Assembly: GCA_963693315.1 (NCBI GenBank)
Contig: OY856188.1
Coordinates: forward strand, 268,331,114-268,395,113
DNA: 64,000 bases
Reading direction: 5' to 3'
From: Diogma glabrata
Taxonomy: Eukaryota; Arthropoda; Insecta; Diptera; Cylindrotomidae
Shown: positions 52,200 to 63,800 of the stretch, piece by piece
How positions within the stretch are numbered: the stretch's first letter is position 1
Layout: the number at the start of each line of letters is the position of its first letter
The notes under the pieces: model-generated
Told to the model about the DNA's origin: nothing
What the model saw: only the letters and a program-made list of their open reading frames with translations
Database searches by the model: none
Position numbers and translations under genes: made by a program

Positions 52200-53830
52200 G
52201 ACCGAGTCACCTCATCAAGATAGAATCCCCCTGATCTGGTCGTGCACCGTACACACCAGAATCAGATGCTCAATATCCTCCACTACACCACATCTTTCAC
52301 ACAAATTATTTTCAGTCAGATGACGTTTGTACAAACACTCCTCTCAATTGCCATAGTTCATTTGTATTTTCTCAATTGTTCTCATCATTCTTGTACTTCC
52401 ATTGAGGTCCTTGTAGTAATGTTTTCTCAATGGGGTACACACTAGCTCTTTAAACTTTTTGCCTTTCACCTGACTTTAACTCTCATACTCAATCTCCCAC
52501 TTTCTCCAAATCATATCCTGAGACATCCTAAGTACATCTCTTGCACCCTTCTTTCCATTAACAATTGCTTGCTTATTCAAGCTGCCCCTTTTCGCTAACA
52601 TATAAGCTCTTTTCTTTCTAGTGATCCGACAATGTGCTGCTATCCATTGCATGGATACGTCACACTGCTCTCCTCTCACTAGCTCATATATCATATCCAC
52701 ATATATACATTGCCCTGGCTACCTCCTCTGTTTTGTAGCAAGATCATCCCACTCTTGGAATCAGAGAATATTAATATTCTCTTCATCCTTTCATTTAATT
52801 CCAACTTGATTCCTTTATACATTCCAATCAACTCAGCATTCATTACACAGATGCCGTTACGTGATACAACAGTTTAACACTCAACCAAAGTCTTTTGACT
52901 ATGGTTTCATTCATTTCATTCTTATTATATTTCCCGAATTTCAAACACACAACAAGGTTTGCAGGTTTAACCCTTGGACCTTTATTTCCAATTGACAAGA
53001 ACTGGTTTAGGTTTTCGGTCAAAATAGTTGTCCTGTGCAAGGTTTTTAAAAGGGGGTTTGATCTGCAACCTTGTTAACATTTCCTCTATTGATTGATTTT
53101 TGTTCGTTTTCATTCGTGCTATCTCTCTTACTGTGATCCACTCTCCTTTACAATCAAGAGGTGAATCACCAACTTGCGAATAAATACAGTGAATTGGGGT
53201 CGAATTTATCGCCCCCAATACCATCCTTACATATATATTTTCAACTTTCATAAACTTACAAAAACCAACTACAGAACCATCACCATATACTCCTACTTCA
53301 TACGACCAGGAACTCCATGTGTTTCTTAAATTTCAAGCACCAACCGATCTTAATAATTAGATCCCCAATAATTAACCACATTCATTTGGTTCATTTGATT
53401 TCAACATACCGCTCTCAATTCTCACATCTAATACTATTTGTAGGCCCATTCTGGAATTCATGCAACTACATTTACTCACGTTCACTTTGAGGTTTAAGTT
53501 CTTCAGTTTTAACACAACCTGCTTCACACTCAGTTGTGCTCTCTGGATCGCTTCCTCTGAAGATCTACCCATTCCGATGACAACGAAATCATCTGCAAAT
53601 TGCAAAATGATTAACCCGTCGCTGATCTGGTTTATTTCTCGTGTATGTAAATTAAAGAGTTGGTGAAATTTTACTACCTTGTGTCACTCTTATTCCCACG
53701 TCCTCCATCAATTTTGTTAGTATCTTTTGTGTTCCCATTTTTTTTTTGCTTTACCCTTATCGTGAAACTGTTGAATGAAACCAGTTATCGTGTTTTTGAG
53801 ACTGGGATACCCTGTTTTTTGTATTGTTTA
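52200..53830 (-). pseudogene. RNase H-bearing LINE (I/R1 group), 3' half
   Basis: Minus-strand order from high to low coordinates: TQGSKISPTL (motif B), LQFADDFVVIGMGRSSEEAI (catalytic FADD, about 53550-53605), LNLKVNVSKCSCM, ENIYVRMVLGAINSTPIHCI (about 53200-53250), RNase H with MNAELIGMYKGI, RILIFSDSKSG (about 52745-52780) and MQWIAAHCRITRKKRAYMLA (about 52590-52650), and a terminal CERCGVVEDIEHLILVC motif (about 52240-52300). Many shifts and stops. Its 5' half continues at 56412-57075, on the other side of a Jockey insertion. Confidence 0.8.
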
Positions 53831-53831
53831 G

Positions 53832-56410
53832 GACTACCCCAAAGCAAGACTGGCCATTCTTGGAGACTTTAATATTCATAATAAGGAATAGCTTAAGTAT
53901 TCATCGCGCACTGACGACGTAGGAAGACAAGCCGAACTGATACTCGCAGATTATCACGGTTTGACGCAAATGATAGAGTGTTCCACTAGAATCCCAAATA
54001 TTTCACATCATAATAATAATTTGCTAGATTTGTTTTTGACAAACGAACCAGATACTACGAAGACAAAAGTTGAACAACCCTCGGAACATCGGACCATTTA
54101 CTAATATCAGCAATAGTGAATTTACATCCCCGACACAAATTAAAACAAAAGCCTCATCGCGTTTGGAACTGTAAACGCGCTGACTGGGAGGGACTGAGAA
54201 ACTTTTATGATGAAACACCTTGGAAAACTATCTGTTGTGTTGATCAAGATCCTGGCACATCGGCAATAAGAATTTCAGAAATCATAAAAGACGGAATGCG
54301 GCAGTTTATTCCAAATCAATTGATCACTCCTAAAACTGAACCTTGGTTAACCCGGGATGTTGATGAGGCAGTGAGGAATAAACGCAAAGAATTTAAGACA
54401 CATAATTCAAATCAAACACCTGAAACTCAAAGCGCCTATAAGAAAGCCAGAAATATTAGTATATACAAAATAGACTTGGACAAAAATGTGTTTATCCAGA
54501 AGAAAGCAAAGAAATTCGCCGAGCACCCATCTGGCTCACGTAGTTTCTTTCAGGCAGTTAAATCAGTCCAGAGCAATTTTACTCGATCCTCTATTCCAAC
54601 CTTAGTTTTGAATGACATTCCTGTGAGCGACTCAAAAGATAAGGCGGATATTTTGGGTCGTATTTTTGCAGAAAACTCAAACATAGTTGAACATCCCCAT
54701 TCTCCCACACTCATTTCCCCAGTTGTAATGAAAATGAAACCAATTATTTTTCGTTGCAATATTGTACGGAAAATGCTCCTCTCTATCAATATCAACAAAT
54801 CTGCTGGCTCCGACGGTATTCCACCCCTCATTCTTAAAAACTTTGCTGGACAACTAGCTCCAATTTTAACAAACATTTTCTATTTATCTTATAAAATCAG
54901 AATATTGCCCGATTCTTGGAAGGTGGCCAGTATTTAACCCATATCAAAGAAAGGCAGTAAGATAGACCCTATCAATTATAGACAATTATAACAATTGCAA
55001 TTCTATCGGTTTTGGCTAAAATATTTGAAAAATATGTTAACTACAATCTATTAGATTATTTGGAAATGCCGCGAATTAATTATGATAAGCAGTATGGCCT
55101 ACGTATCCCATCTCTGGAACAAATCGCTGGAAAACCATGGTGAAACATTCAGTATTTCACTTGACATTTCTAAAGCATTTGATAAAGTGTGGCATAAAAA
55201 TCTTATAGCTAAATTAAAATCTTATGGCATAGACCATCTTACTGTCTCATGGATTCATAGTTTTCTTACAGGTCGCCAATTTCATGTTAATTAAGATGGT
55301 ATCACATCCAATATTTTCACAACCAATGCTGGGGTTCCCCAAGGCTCTGCACTCTCACAACCTTGTTTCTTCTATACATTAATGACTTACTTAATTCCAC
55401 AGTGCACCCAATCCATAGTTTTGCTGATGACAGCACATTGCATGCATCACACGCATCTCCTAGATTTCGATCTCATACTGCAGTTACCACTGATAGAGAG
55501 CTGTTAATTGATTCTATTAACCGAGACCTGGATCGTATAATGGAAAGGGGTGATCGTAATCTTGTTTCATTTAATCCAACCAAAACCAAACTTTGCCGTC
55601 TTTCACGAATAGAGCGACATAAAAATTTCACTATTAAGATAAACCATGAGGAACTGCGTGAGGTTGAATTAATTAGACTTCTTGGAGTGGATATTCAAAA
55701 TAACCTGAAATGGAATAAACATGTGTTCAACCTCGCTAAATCGGCAATGCAAAAATTAGGATTCTTGAGTCGATGTAAAAAGTATTTCAATCCCGATCAA
55801 ATTTTGCTAATCTTCAAGTCCTTTATTCGTCCATGTATGGAATACTGCTGTCATGTTTGTGGAGGTGTCTGTCAGTCAACAATAAAATGTCTAGACTCTG
55901 TACAGAGGAAAGCAATACGGTTGATTGGTAATGCCGAACTAACCGACCAGCTTGATTGCTCCAGCACTGAAAAAATGTGGCTAAATGGTCAATCTACTAA
56001 ATATATAACTTTAGCGAATTCTCCTCTAAGGAAATTAAAAAAAAAATTCCACCATGTGCGCAGTATAATCGACAAACAAGAGCTGCCGAGCTATCCCATC
56101 CATTTGTTGTACAAATACCTCATTCTAGAACTGTATCCTTCCAGAACAACTATTTTAATATAGTGGCCAAATTATGGAACTCAATGCCTTCCTCTATATT
56201 TCCCGACGAATTTTCCCCTTAGGCAATTAAAGAAAACGTACATCATAATATAAAAAAATTAGTATAGTTATTCCTATATCCTCATTCCTCCCATTTTCCT
56301 CATCTCTTTCCTTTATAGTTGACATGGTATCTTCGGATATTCAAAGAGTCTGAATAATATATATTTCATATTTAGTGTGCTAAACATGTCTAACTAATTA
56401 ATAAAAAAAA
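53832..56410 (+). mobile_element. Jockey-clade LINE inserted in the opposite-strand LINE
   Basis: Begins in the endonuclease (ARLAILGDFNIHNKE, the GDFN box, about 53845-53890), then STRIPNISHHNNNLLDLFLT; linker ORF 54116-54937 with MLLSININKSAGSDGIPPLI; reverse transcriptase with SISLDISKAFDKVWHKNLIA (about 55150-55210), a shifted GVPQGSAL, and HSFADDSTLHA (about 55415-55450); C-terminal FIRPCMEYCCHVCGG and LDSVQRKAIRLIGNAELTDQ. The 3' UTR has GGTATCTTCGGATATTCAAA and ends TAACTAATTAATAAAAAAAA at about 56410. Several stops and shifts make it non-coding. Same subfamily as 6604-7125. Confidence 0.88.
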
Positions 56411-56411
56411 A

Positions 56412-57075
56412 TTAGTATTAATCTCCTTCCACTCATAAAATGGATGCATGACTATTAATTTCATTTCTTCGGAAATCTCAAGTCGATAAGAACTTGAATC
56501 AATTTCCTAGGAATTACGTAATCATATGCTCTCTCAACTTCTAAAAATACCATTACAATCTTTCTTTTATCCTTTTTCACTTCCCAAAGAAACTTGTTCA
56601 TACTCTACTGTAGAGTGGTTCTTTCTGAAGCCATATGTCGTGTCTGGAAACAAACAATTCTCATTTATAAATATCTCCATTCGTTCTTTCAGCATTTCAT
56701 TCACCAATTTCATTACAACATTCAACATACAAATACACCTATAGTTTGTTGCCACTTCAGGATCCTTGTCCTTCTTGGGTATATATTCTTTCCATTTATC
56801 CGGTATTTTTTTTCAATACATGTCTCATGTAGTACGGAAAGCAAATTTTGTTTTCGGGCCCCTTACGTCTTCAAACAGGCCCCTTACGTCTTCTCTAACA
56901 TTTCCACTATCATCCACATTTTGCATCATTCTCATAAATTCAAAACCTTTCTCACGGTCTTCCAAAACCTTCCACCTACTTTCATTCCTCGCACTCTTTT
57001 GAACTTTAGTTCATTGTTAACGGCTTCATTGGTATACAAATAATGCTTGCACTTGACCTATATTTTTGCCTTTAA
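56412..57075 (-). pseudogene. RNase H-bearing LINE, RT N-terminal half (split by Jockey)
   Basis: Minus strand: RGMKVGGRFWKTVRKVLNL (about 56945-57000), DKWKEYIPKKDKDPEVATNY (about 56750-56800), RCICMLNVVMKLVNEMLKER and NCLFPDTTYGFRKNHSTVEY (56567-56755), and after a shift VMVFLEVERAYDYVIPRKLI (about 56490-56550), which is reverse transcriptase motif A. Motif B and the FADD box are found only at 53372-53700. Together the two parts give one polymerase interrupted by the plus-strand Jockey element. Confidence 0.8.
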
Positions 57076-57851
57076 TCGAATCGTTTTGGATATATGAAGT
57101 CCCTTAAAAATATTGACTTCTAAAGCTGATTTGCTGATGAAAATTGACCGCTTCGAATTCATAGAAATTTCTCTTTGTTTCTATTAAAATCAAAAATTTC
57201 CAATCACAAAAACCAAATATTAAAATGAAATTCAACTATAATAATAATAAAATAATTTATTGTAGTAGCTGTTTAAATCAATATTGTCATGACAATATTT
57301 TTGAAATAAACAAAAGTGTTTTCACGATGTTTTTTTTTATACTGAAATATCACAGTCTAATTTTCTTTTGTGTACGTTACGTTACGTTTGGTTTATTAAG
57401 CAAAAACAATCGGCGAACAAACAATATTTGAAAAATATTGTGTTATGTTAACAAAAAAATTGTGATGACGCATGTTGTGTCAGAAAATTCCATTAGAAGG
57501 ATATAAAAACAATATATATTTTTGTTATTTAGATTTTTCACATATACAAATTTTTTTATTTTAATGTTTTTCTATTCTCCTGATATTATATTATTTGTGG
57601 TGTGCTATTGAAAATATAAATAAATAATTTTTTTTCTCTCCGTGGTAAACTCCAGCTATTCCTGTGTTATACAACAACAAGAAATCCAAATATATGTGTG
57701 CACATATAACATAAAAAACAAATTTTTCAATTGCATAAAAAAAACAGAATTTCAGAAGCAAAGAAAAACCAGAAGAAAAAAACTTTAGATTTATGTTAGT
57801 TTTATAGATTGTTCAATAATAAAAATAAATCAAACTATTTTTTATTTCTAG
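57076..57851. other. AT-rich DNA upstream of the ropporin exon
   Basis: Nothing coding is recognised. If the exon at 57852 is not the first, this is intron, as its right edge (TTTTTTATTTCTAG) reads as a splice acceptor. Confidence 0.4.
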
Positions 57852-57987
57852 TTATCGGAATTGAGAAAATATTTCGAAGTGCAGGAGAAAAAACTTAAAA
57901 AAATAATGGTTCAATGTCATATGTATTGTGCTGAACAAATTGTCGTTCCAGACACATTGCCGAATATACTTAAAAATTATGCAAAAG
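57852..57987 (+). CDS. ROPN1L: Ropporin-1-like exon (RIIa domain protein), coding start 57906
   Basis: After a probable acceptor (TTTCTAG to 57851) and 54 bases of 5' UTR, the ORF starts at 57906 with MVQCHMYCAEQIVVPDTLPN and runs ILKNYAK to G at 57987, followed by donor GTAAGA. This matches the start of ropporin-1-like proteins (family pattern xYCAxQIxIPPxLPxILKxxxKAAIRTQP), where the next residue after K is Ala; the exon ends in phase 1 with G, as GCN would need. Ropporin-1-like proteins carry an RIIa dimerisation/docking domain, bind A-kinase anchoring proteins and belong to the radial spokes of motile cilia and sperm tails. Exon 2 was not found downstream within the window. Only 27 full codons support the call, but match, start and splice phase agree. 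Confidence 0.75.
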
Positions 57988-58514
57988 GTAAGAGTAATGG
58001 AAGTTTCATTCTTGTATTCTTTTTTTTATTTTCTTGATAATTTCAATTTTATTCTCTTTTATGGTAAGAAAATTTATATTGTAAGATTTTTTTTTCAAAT
58101 AACATACATTTATGCTTTTATAATTTTTTTAAATTATATTGTATGCATTTGAGCTATGTTATGAGTGTTAAAATGTCATTGCTTTGTGTAAAATATTGCT
58201 ATGAATTATAAATACAGATCTGATGATTTTGTAGGCTATTGTATGCAAATAGACATAGACGTTTGTATGTCCTTTGTTCAAGTTATTTCTTCCAATTTTT
58301 TGTAACTGTTGTGGTCAAGCAAACAAAGAAAAAGTATTTTCTATAGCATTAAAAATAAAAACTAACACCATTGTCCCGACTACCGACATTTTGTCTTAAT
58401 TTTATCATTTCACTTCTGTTAAGTAACAGTACTCTTCTGTAGTTCTCTTGTAAAAATTGATAATTCATTCATTCATACTGTAAAATTCTAAGTGCGCATT
58501 ATTCTTTTGCTTAT
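57988..58514 (+). other. Start of the ropporin-gene intron
   Basis: Begins with a consensus donor GTAAGA at 57988. The rest is AT-rich without any recognised feature and runs into a Jockey element at 58515. Confidence 0.6.
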
Positions 58515-61500
58515 TTTTTTTTTTAATTAGAAGTTAGGCATGTTTAGTGCACGTTATAACGAGTAAACAACGAGTAGTAACTAACGTAAATAACGAGTTA
58601 TAAACTAACGTATCTGAATATCCAAAGATACCATGCCAACTAGGATTGGGATTCTAAATTTTAAACTACCTTTAGGAGTTTATGAACGTTGATTTTTGGG
58701 ATTAAAATTATCAAGAAAAACTCACGCCGGTAAGGAATTCCAAGTGTGTGAGACTCGATTAAAAAAATCACGTTGAAACGTTACAGTTCTACACTTTTTA
58801 TTTGAACCGCAAAAGGATTGGCCTGCTGTTGCAGCTCTGATATGACGCAAGAATAATGCAGGCTTCGGTAAAATCGATTTGAGCCCTTCAGAAACCTTTC
58901 ATCCAAAACGTATTTATTAAAATCGTTAAATCAGCAACATTTCTTCTGTTCTATAATGAATCAAATTCCTTAGTAAGATGAAAGCTACCACTCAGTTTAA
59001 TAGCTCTTCGCTGCACATCATCAAGGCATTTCAAACTGGTTAAGTACGATCCACCCCAAATATGAGAACAGTACTCCAGGCATGGACGGATAAAAGACTT
59101 ATAGACCAAAAAGGTTTTTCAATGGCTGTTCGCCATTGAAAAACTTTTTACAACGCCTTTGAACAGTGTTCTTAGCTAAGCTAAAAATATGAGAATTCCT
59201 CTTTCAACCTCAACCCCCTCAACCTCAACCCCCAGAAGTCTGGCAGAATCTTTTTCCACAAGATATTTCGCATCAAACTTTAAAGGAAACGGATTAGGTG
59301 AGCATCGTCTAGTAAAATGGCAAACCGGTTTACTGTGAGCATTAAATTTAACACTCTTTGCTAAACTCCAATCCATAATTGTTTTAAGATCAACGTTTAA
59401 AGAATTAACTAAGCTTGATCTCGTGTCATTAACTGTCTAGGGTAACTATTGATTTGATGTTTCGTGAGACACATAAAATGTGCTATCATCAGTAAAACTA
59501 TGGATAGGATGGACTGTTGAATCCAACAAATCATTAATATAGATAAGAAAAGAAATGTTTAAACCGAAATTTGCGATAAGATGAAAAACGTGATCTACGC
59601 AGGTGAAAAAGTCGAAATTTGAACTTGACCATTTTTGATTTTCCTGAAACTTGGCATATTAGTAGTATGGACAAAATAAAAAATACGACTTATTTTAAAA
59701 TTTTTTAAAGTGCATAGTTTGAGCATAGGGGGCACCCCAACAAGCATGAAAAATGAAAATTCTGCCAATCCGATGTAACTTTGAAATTAAATTGCTCAAG
59801 AACGGCTATACCAATTTCATCAAACTTCTTTTTGTTTTATAGATGATTAATTAGTCGTTTGAAAAAAAATTAATTTATTGTTTTTATAATTAGTTTTTAA
59901 ATAAAAATATTAAAAAAACTTTTTTAAAGGTGGCGCTAGGTTCAAAGATCAATTGGAATTTTATTAATTTTTTTTTGAAAATAGTTCTATCCTTACTCTA
60001 AAATATATCAAATTTACAAAGAGGCTAAAATTCTTGTTCTTGACATATTTAATTTTAAAGATTTTTAGTACGGCCGAAATTCGAATTTTTCTTCATTTTT
60101 TCAAACAACTTCCATTAACAAAAAATTTAAAATCAATTAAATTTTAACGTTTTTTATTTTTTAAATATAGTTCTAACCTTCCTTTAAAATATATCAAATT
60201 TACAAAGAGCCGTTAACTCGTGTTCTTCAGAGTTTCAATTTTAAAGATTTTTAGTCCGATTAAAATTCTAATTGTTCATTATTTTCTCGAACTTCAGTGG
60301 TTAAAATTTGTTGATGATAAAAATTGTTCGAAAAAATAATGCACCACTAGAATTTTAGAATGAATAAAAATCTTTAAAATTACATAGCTCAAGAACACGA
60401 ATCAACGCCTCTTTGTAAATTTGATATATTTTAAAGGAAGGTTAGAACTATATTAAAAAAATAAAAAACGTTAAAATTTAATTGATTTTAAAATTTTTTG
60501 TTAATGGCAGTTGTTTGAAAAAATGAAGAAAAATTCGAATTTCAGCCGTACTAAAAAATTTTAAAATTAAATATCTCAAGAACAAGAATTTTAGCCTCTA
60601 TGCAAATTTGACATATTTTAGAGTAAGGAACGAACTATTTTTAAAAAAAAATTAATTAAATCCCAATTGATCTTTGACCCTAGCGCCACCTTTAAAAAAG
60701 TTTTTTTAATATTTTTATTTAAAAACTAATTATAAAAACAATAAATTAATTTTTTTTCAAACGACTAATTAATCATCTATCAAACAAAAAGAAGTTTGAT
60801 GAAATCGTTATAGCCGTTCTTGAGCAATTTAATTTCAAAGTTACATCGGATTGGCAGAATTTTCATTTTTCATGCATGTTGGGGTGCCCCCTATGCTCAA
60901 ACTATGCACTTTAAAAAAATTTTTAAATAAGTCGTATTTTTTATTTTGTCCATACTACTAATATGCCAAGTTCCAGGAAAATAAAAAATGGTCAAGTTTT
61001 CACAACTCTGTCTAGAACACGTTTTTCATCTATAAAGCTCTGTAACCAAGAAAGAAGTTGCTCATATATTCCATAGCATCTCATCTTGCATATTAGATTG
61101 TTGTGCCAAACCTTATCAAATGCTTTGGAAATATCAAATGCAACACCAAAAGTCTCTCCTTGGTTCTCTAGCGAATTGTTCCAGGTATGTGTGACAAAGC
61201 AGATATTCCGCAGCTCTACCTTTTCAAGACACATATTGTCTTGCATTTAAAAATTTTCAGAACTCCAAGAAGCTCATAATATTGAAATTGACGTATTTAT
61301 CAACTATTTAAGCAACAACCGATACGATCGAAATGGGTCAATAATATGTTGGATCAGTTTTACTACCCTTCTTAAAAACTGGTTGTACATTGGCCATTTT
61401 CCATATTTCAGGCAAAATCCCTTTCTTGTATGACAAATAGAAGATTTTAGTGAGAACTGACGCTAATTCCTTAGCAAATGTTTTAAGGATAATTGGAGGG

Positions 61501-61640
61501 ATACAATCACGCCCAGATGCTTTATTAGTATTTATTTGTAAGAGCATTTTCCGAATGACTTTTTTACGAAGAATAATCCGCATCATGTTATAAGATGCTC
61601 TAGGAATGGGTTTAAGCAAAAAAGGTTTCTTTTAATGTAG
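58515..61640 (-). mobile_element. Old Jockey-clade LINE split by a giant palindrome
   Basis: The poly(A) end is the T-run at about 58508-58524, next to the 3' UTR (inverse of CCAAAGATACCATGCC). Going up: C-terminal region with many lesions (about 58660-59160), SARLLGVE (about 59235-59260), and HSFTDDSTFYVSHET (about 59465-59510) in place of the FADD box. Beyond the palindrome come FGVAFDISKAFDKVWHNNLI (61100-61160), KMANVQPVFKKGSKTD (61340-61400) and MLLQINTNKASGRDCIPPII (61490-61550). The upstream part is lost at about 61640. A CTCAACCTCAACCCC mini-repeat lies at about 59205-59235. Dead. Confidence 0.85.
59576..61038. repeat. Giant palindrome (~1.45 kb) inside the Jockey copy
   Basis: The arms are centred near 60318. 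Left landmarks ACTTGACCATTTTTGATTTT, TATTAGTAGTATGGACAAAA, GGGGGCACCCCAACAAGCAT and CGATGTAACTTTGAAATTAA all recur inverted in the right arm. Within each arm an about 190-bp block (around AAATATATCAAATTTACAAA) is itself tandemly duplicated. At the outer edges, GATGAAAAACGTG on the left is mirrored in the right flank in what reads as Jockey coding DNA (FIDEKRV). No ORF. Confidence 0.85.
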
Positions 61641-61668
61641 AATTTATAGAGAAATATTTGCTTAGAAG

Positions 61669-62355
61669 CAGTGGCGGATTTACATATTTGCCGCCTATAG
61701 GCTGATTTATATTGCTCCCCAATATATTTTAAAAAATTATCAAATGCGAGCGCAGCGACGAAAAAAGCGCCTCGCATTTTTTCGAAATTTCAAGGTCACG
61801 TTATTTACAAGTACTTTAAAATTACGCTTTTAATGAAAAACGGGCAAATCTGGCAAAAAATAATTAAATTTAAAGTACAAAAATAATAAAAATGTTCATT
61901 AAAATCAAATAAAATGCAATAAAAACTGAATTTCAACAAAATATAAAACTTAAATAATATAACATATTTTATAAATAGTTAACTAAATAAAAAATCATTC
62001 TTTCTTTAGCTTACAGAACATTTTTTTTCTGAATTTATTGTTTACAAAAATTTTAATTATATCATCAAATGAAATCGAATTTACACAGTATCAGATTCAA
62101 TTGATAAAACTGCTAGATCGCTTAATCTGCTAGCGAACATCGTTGAGCGTAAATATGTTTTAATTCCTTTTAAACATGAGAACGAACGTTCCGATTAACA
62201 ATTGCTGACAGCCAAATTGATTTTTATATTCTTAAAATAATATCAATATTAGGAAAAATATCAAGCAGATTTTGATCCCTAATCCAATTGAAAATATTGT
62301 TGATATTTATATGTTTTTTATCATATAATGCCAAATACTCTTTGATGTGCAAAAT
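61669..62355 (-). pseudogene. hAT transposase C-terminus and terminal repeat
   Basis: Minus strand: EILHIKEYLALYDKKHINI, LLDIFPNIDIILRI, then TYLRSTMFASRLSDLAVLSI (about 62080-62150), the C-terminal hAT dimerisation domain. The element's end, CAGTGGCGGATTTACATATT at 61670, is a typical hAT terminal inverted repeat. Several stops and a degenerated SVASxERSFS block (IVNRNVRSC) show decay. The rest of the transposase is separated by other sequence and resumes near 63530. Confidence 0.7.
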
Positions 62356-62361
62356 CTCTTT

Positions 62362-62640
62362 AATCGATTCAGTCGGTAGAGCATGAGACTCTTAATTTCA
62401 GGGTCGCGGGATCGAGCCCCACGTTGGGCGCCACTATAACATAGACAGGAGCAAAGAATGCTCTAGCCAAAGTTAAAGAATTGACTACCTGGCTGTGGAT
62501 CCGGAGACCGCTTTCGACTTCGCTCAGTCGATAATTTGTCGTGGGTTTTTCCGGCAACCGGGTAGTCTTTGTAAGGAGCGGTTCATAAAAATAATCAGAG
62601 GAAGAAAGGCAGACGGCCATCACTACTTACATAGCATCCC
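62362..62640 (+). repeat. tRNA-Lys(CTT)-derived retrosequence / SINE candidate
   Basis: 62362-62430 matches tRNA-Lys with anticodon CTT: TTCAGTCGGTAGAGCATGAG (A box), CTCTTAAT (anticodon loop), GGATCGAGCCCC (B box, one mismatch) and ACGTTGGGCG, followed by genomically encoded CCA at 62431-62433. The 5' acceptor strand is missing, so it cannot be a working tRNA gene. About 200 bp of unrelated, G+C-richer sequence follows (CTGTGGATCCGGAGACCGCT; GGTTTTTCCGGCAACCGGGT), the layout of a tRNA-derived SINE. It lies inside the hAT remnant. The right border is unclear. Confidence 0.6.
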
Positions 62641-63529
62641 TACGCTACTTAAGTATTCTCTTCACATTTTTATCAGCTAGTGAAACCTTTTACTCTAGGT
62701 GTTACAAAACGTAACTCTAGTTATCGAACGAAACAACGTTATACTAAATTAAAGTAAATATAATTAACCTAGCGGACTCTATTCCTGCGGGAATCAATTC
62801 GAAAAATGTTTCCCAATCGCCTGCAGTTACTCCAATATATAACAACAATTGTAATTTAGTATGCAACTATCAAATACCTTTATTTACTTAAAAATGCTCT
62901 CAACTAGTTGGAATTAGTCACTTATATTGAATTACAATCATTTACTAAAAAAAAAATTCTCTTAAATATTCAACTTTAATGATTTAATAAGAAAGCTTTA
63001 CATATATATTTTTTTCCAATAACATTTTTTTTTCATATAAATATATTTTTCACAATTACTTTTCACATATAAAAATCAATTCACATTTGTTTTGTTCGAA
63101 TTAAAACTTAAAAAAAAACACATGAGACGCGAGTCTTAAAAAACCTCCTGACCATACTGGTCAGAAGTTATAATCCGAGTCCCGATCTACATTTTTTTTT
63201 CTTAAACGTCGATCTCAAAAAAAAAAACTAAATCCCACGATTTAAAATTCCATTCGTTGGCAAAAACGTTGAATTCCAGGATTTACATAAAAAAATAGAT
63301 CTAATTTTAGACGACTGAATCTTTGACAGAGAAAAGTTAATAGAAAAAAAAGAAAACCGTAATTTGATTAAAATTTAATTAATCCAGAATTTTATGTTGT
63401 GTTATTGCAATATTTACAACCTTTAATTAAAATTTAGGTAAATTTGCAATATTTGCACAATTAAAACATGGAAAAGATTCTGAGAATGGATATAATGTCA
63501 TAATGCATCAAAATAAATGTTTCAGTAAA
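62641..63529. other. AT-rich DNA between hAT pieces
   Basis: No coding match. CTGACCATACTGGTCAG at about 63148 is a short inverted repeat. It may be decayed hAT interior or other insertions. Confidence 0.4.
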
Positions 63530-63800
63530 TCTGGAATTCGGAACCTTGGGACGAAGAAAAGTAAAAATAAATGTTTGGCACAAAAGTGGGGTATTCCAGA
63601 ATATCCTCCGTCACAAACTAGATCATTTGCAACATTTTGTGTATAAACTTCACATAATTTAAATGCTTCATTTTTTATTTCCCGATCAGAAAGATCGCGA
63701 AATTCAAAAAAGACGTAGAAATTTCAAACACTCTGTCGAACGCACATTTTCGACCGTTTAGTTCTTAGATTAATCGATCGTCAATTGTAAAAAATACGTT
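63530..63800 (-). pseudogene. hAT transposase middle segment
   Basis: Minus strand reads FYVFFEFRDLSDREIKNEAF, KLCEVYTQNVANDLVCDGGY and SGIPHF. The pattern FxFLxxFxxLSxxExxxxAxxLxxxYxxDVxxxLVxE is that of the hAT transposase segment just before the dimerisation domain, consistent with belonging to the remnant at 61669-62355. Confidence 0.5.

Noticed and set aside
54550..54876. Minus-strand 108-codon ORF
   Set aside because: It is the antisense shadow of the Jockey linker region coded on +.
62362..62433. Functional tRNA-Lys gene
   Set aside because: The 5' acceptor strand is missing, the B box has a mismatch and CCA is encoded, so it is a retrocopy or SINE head.
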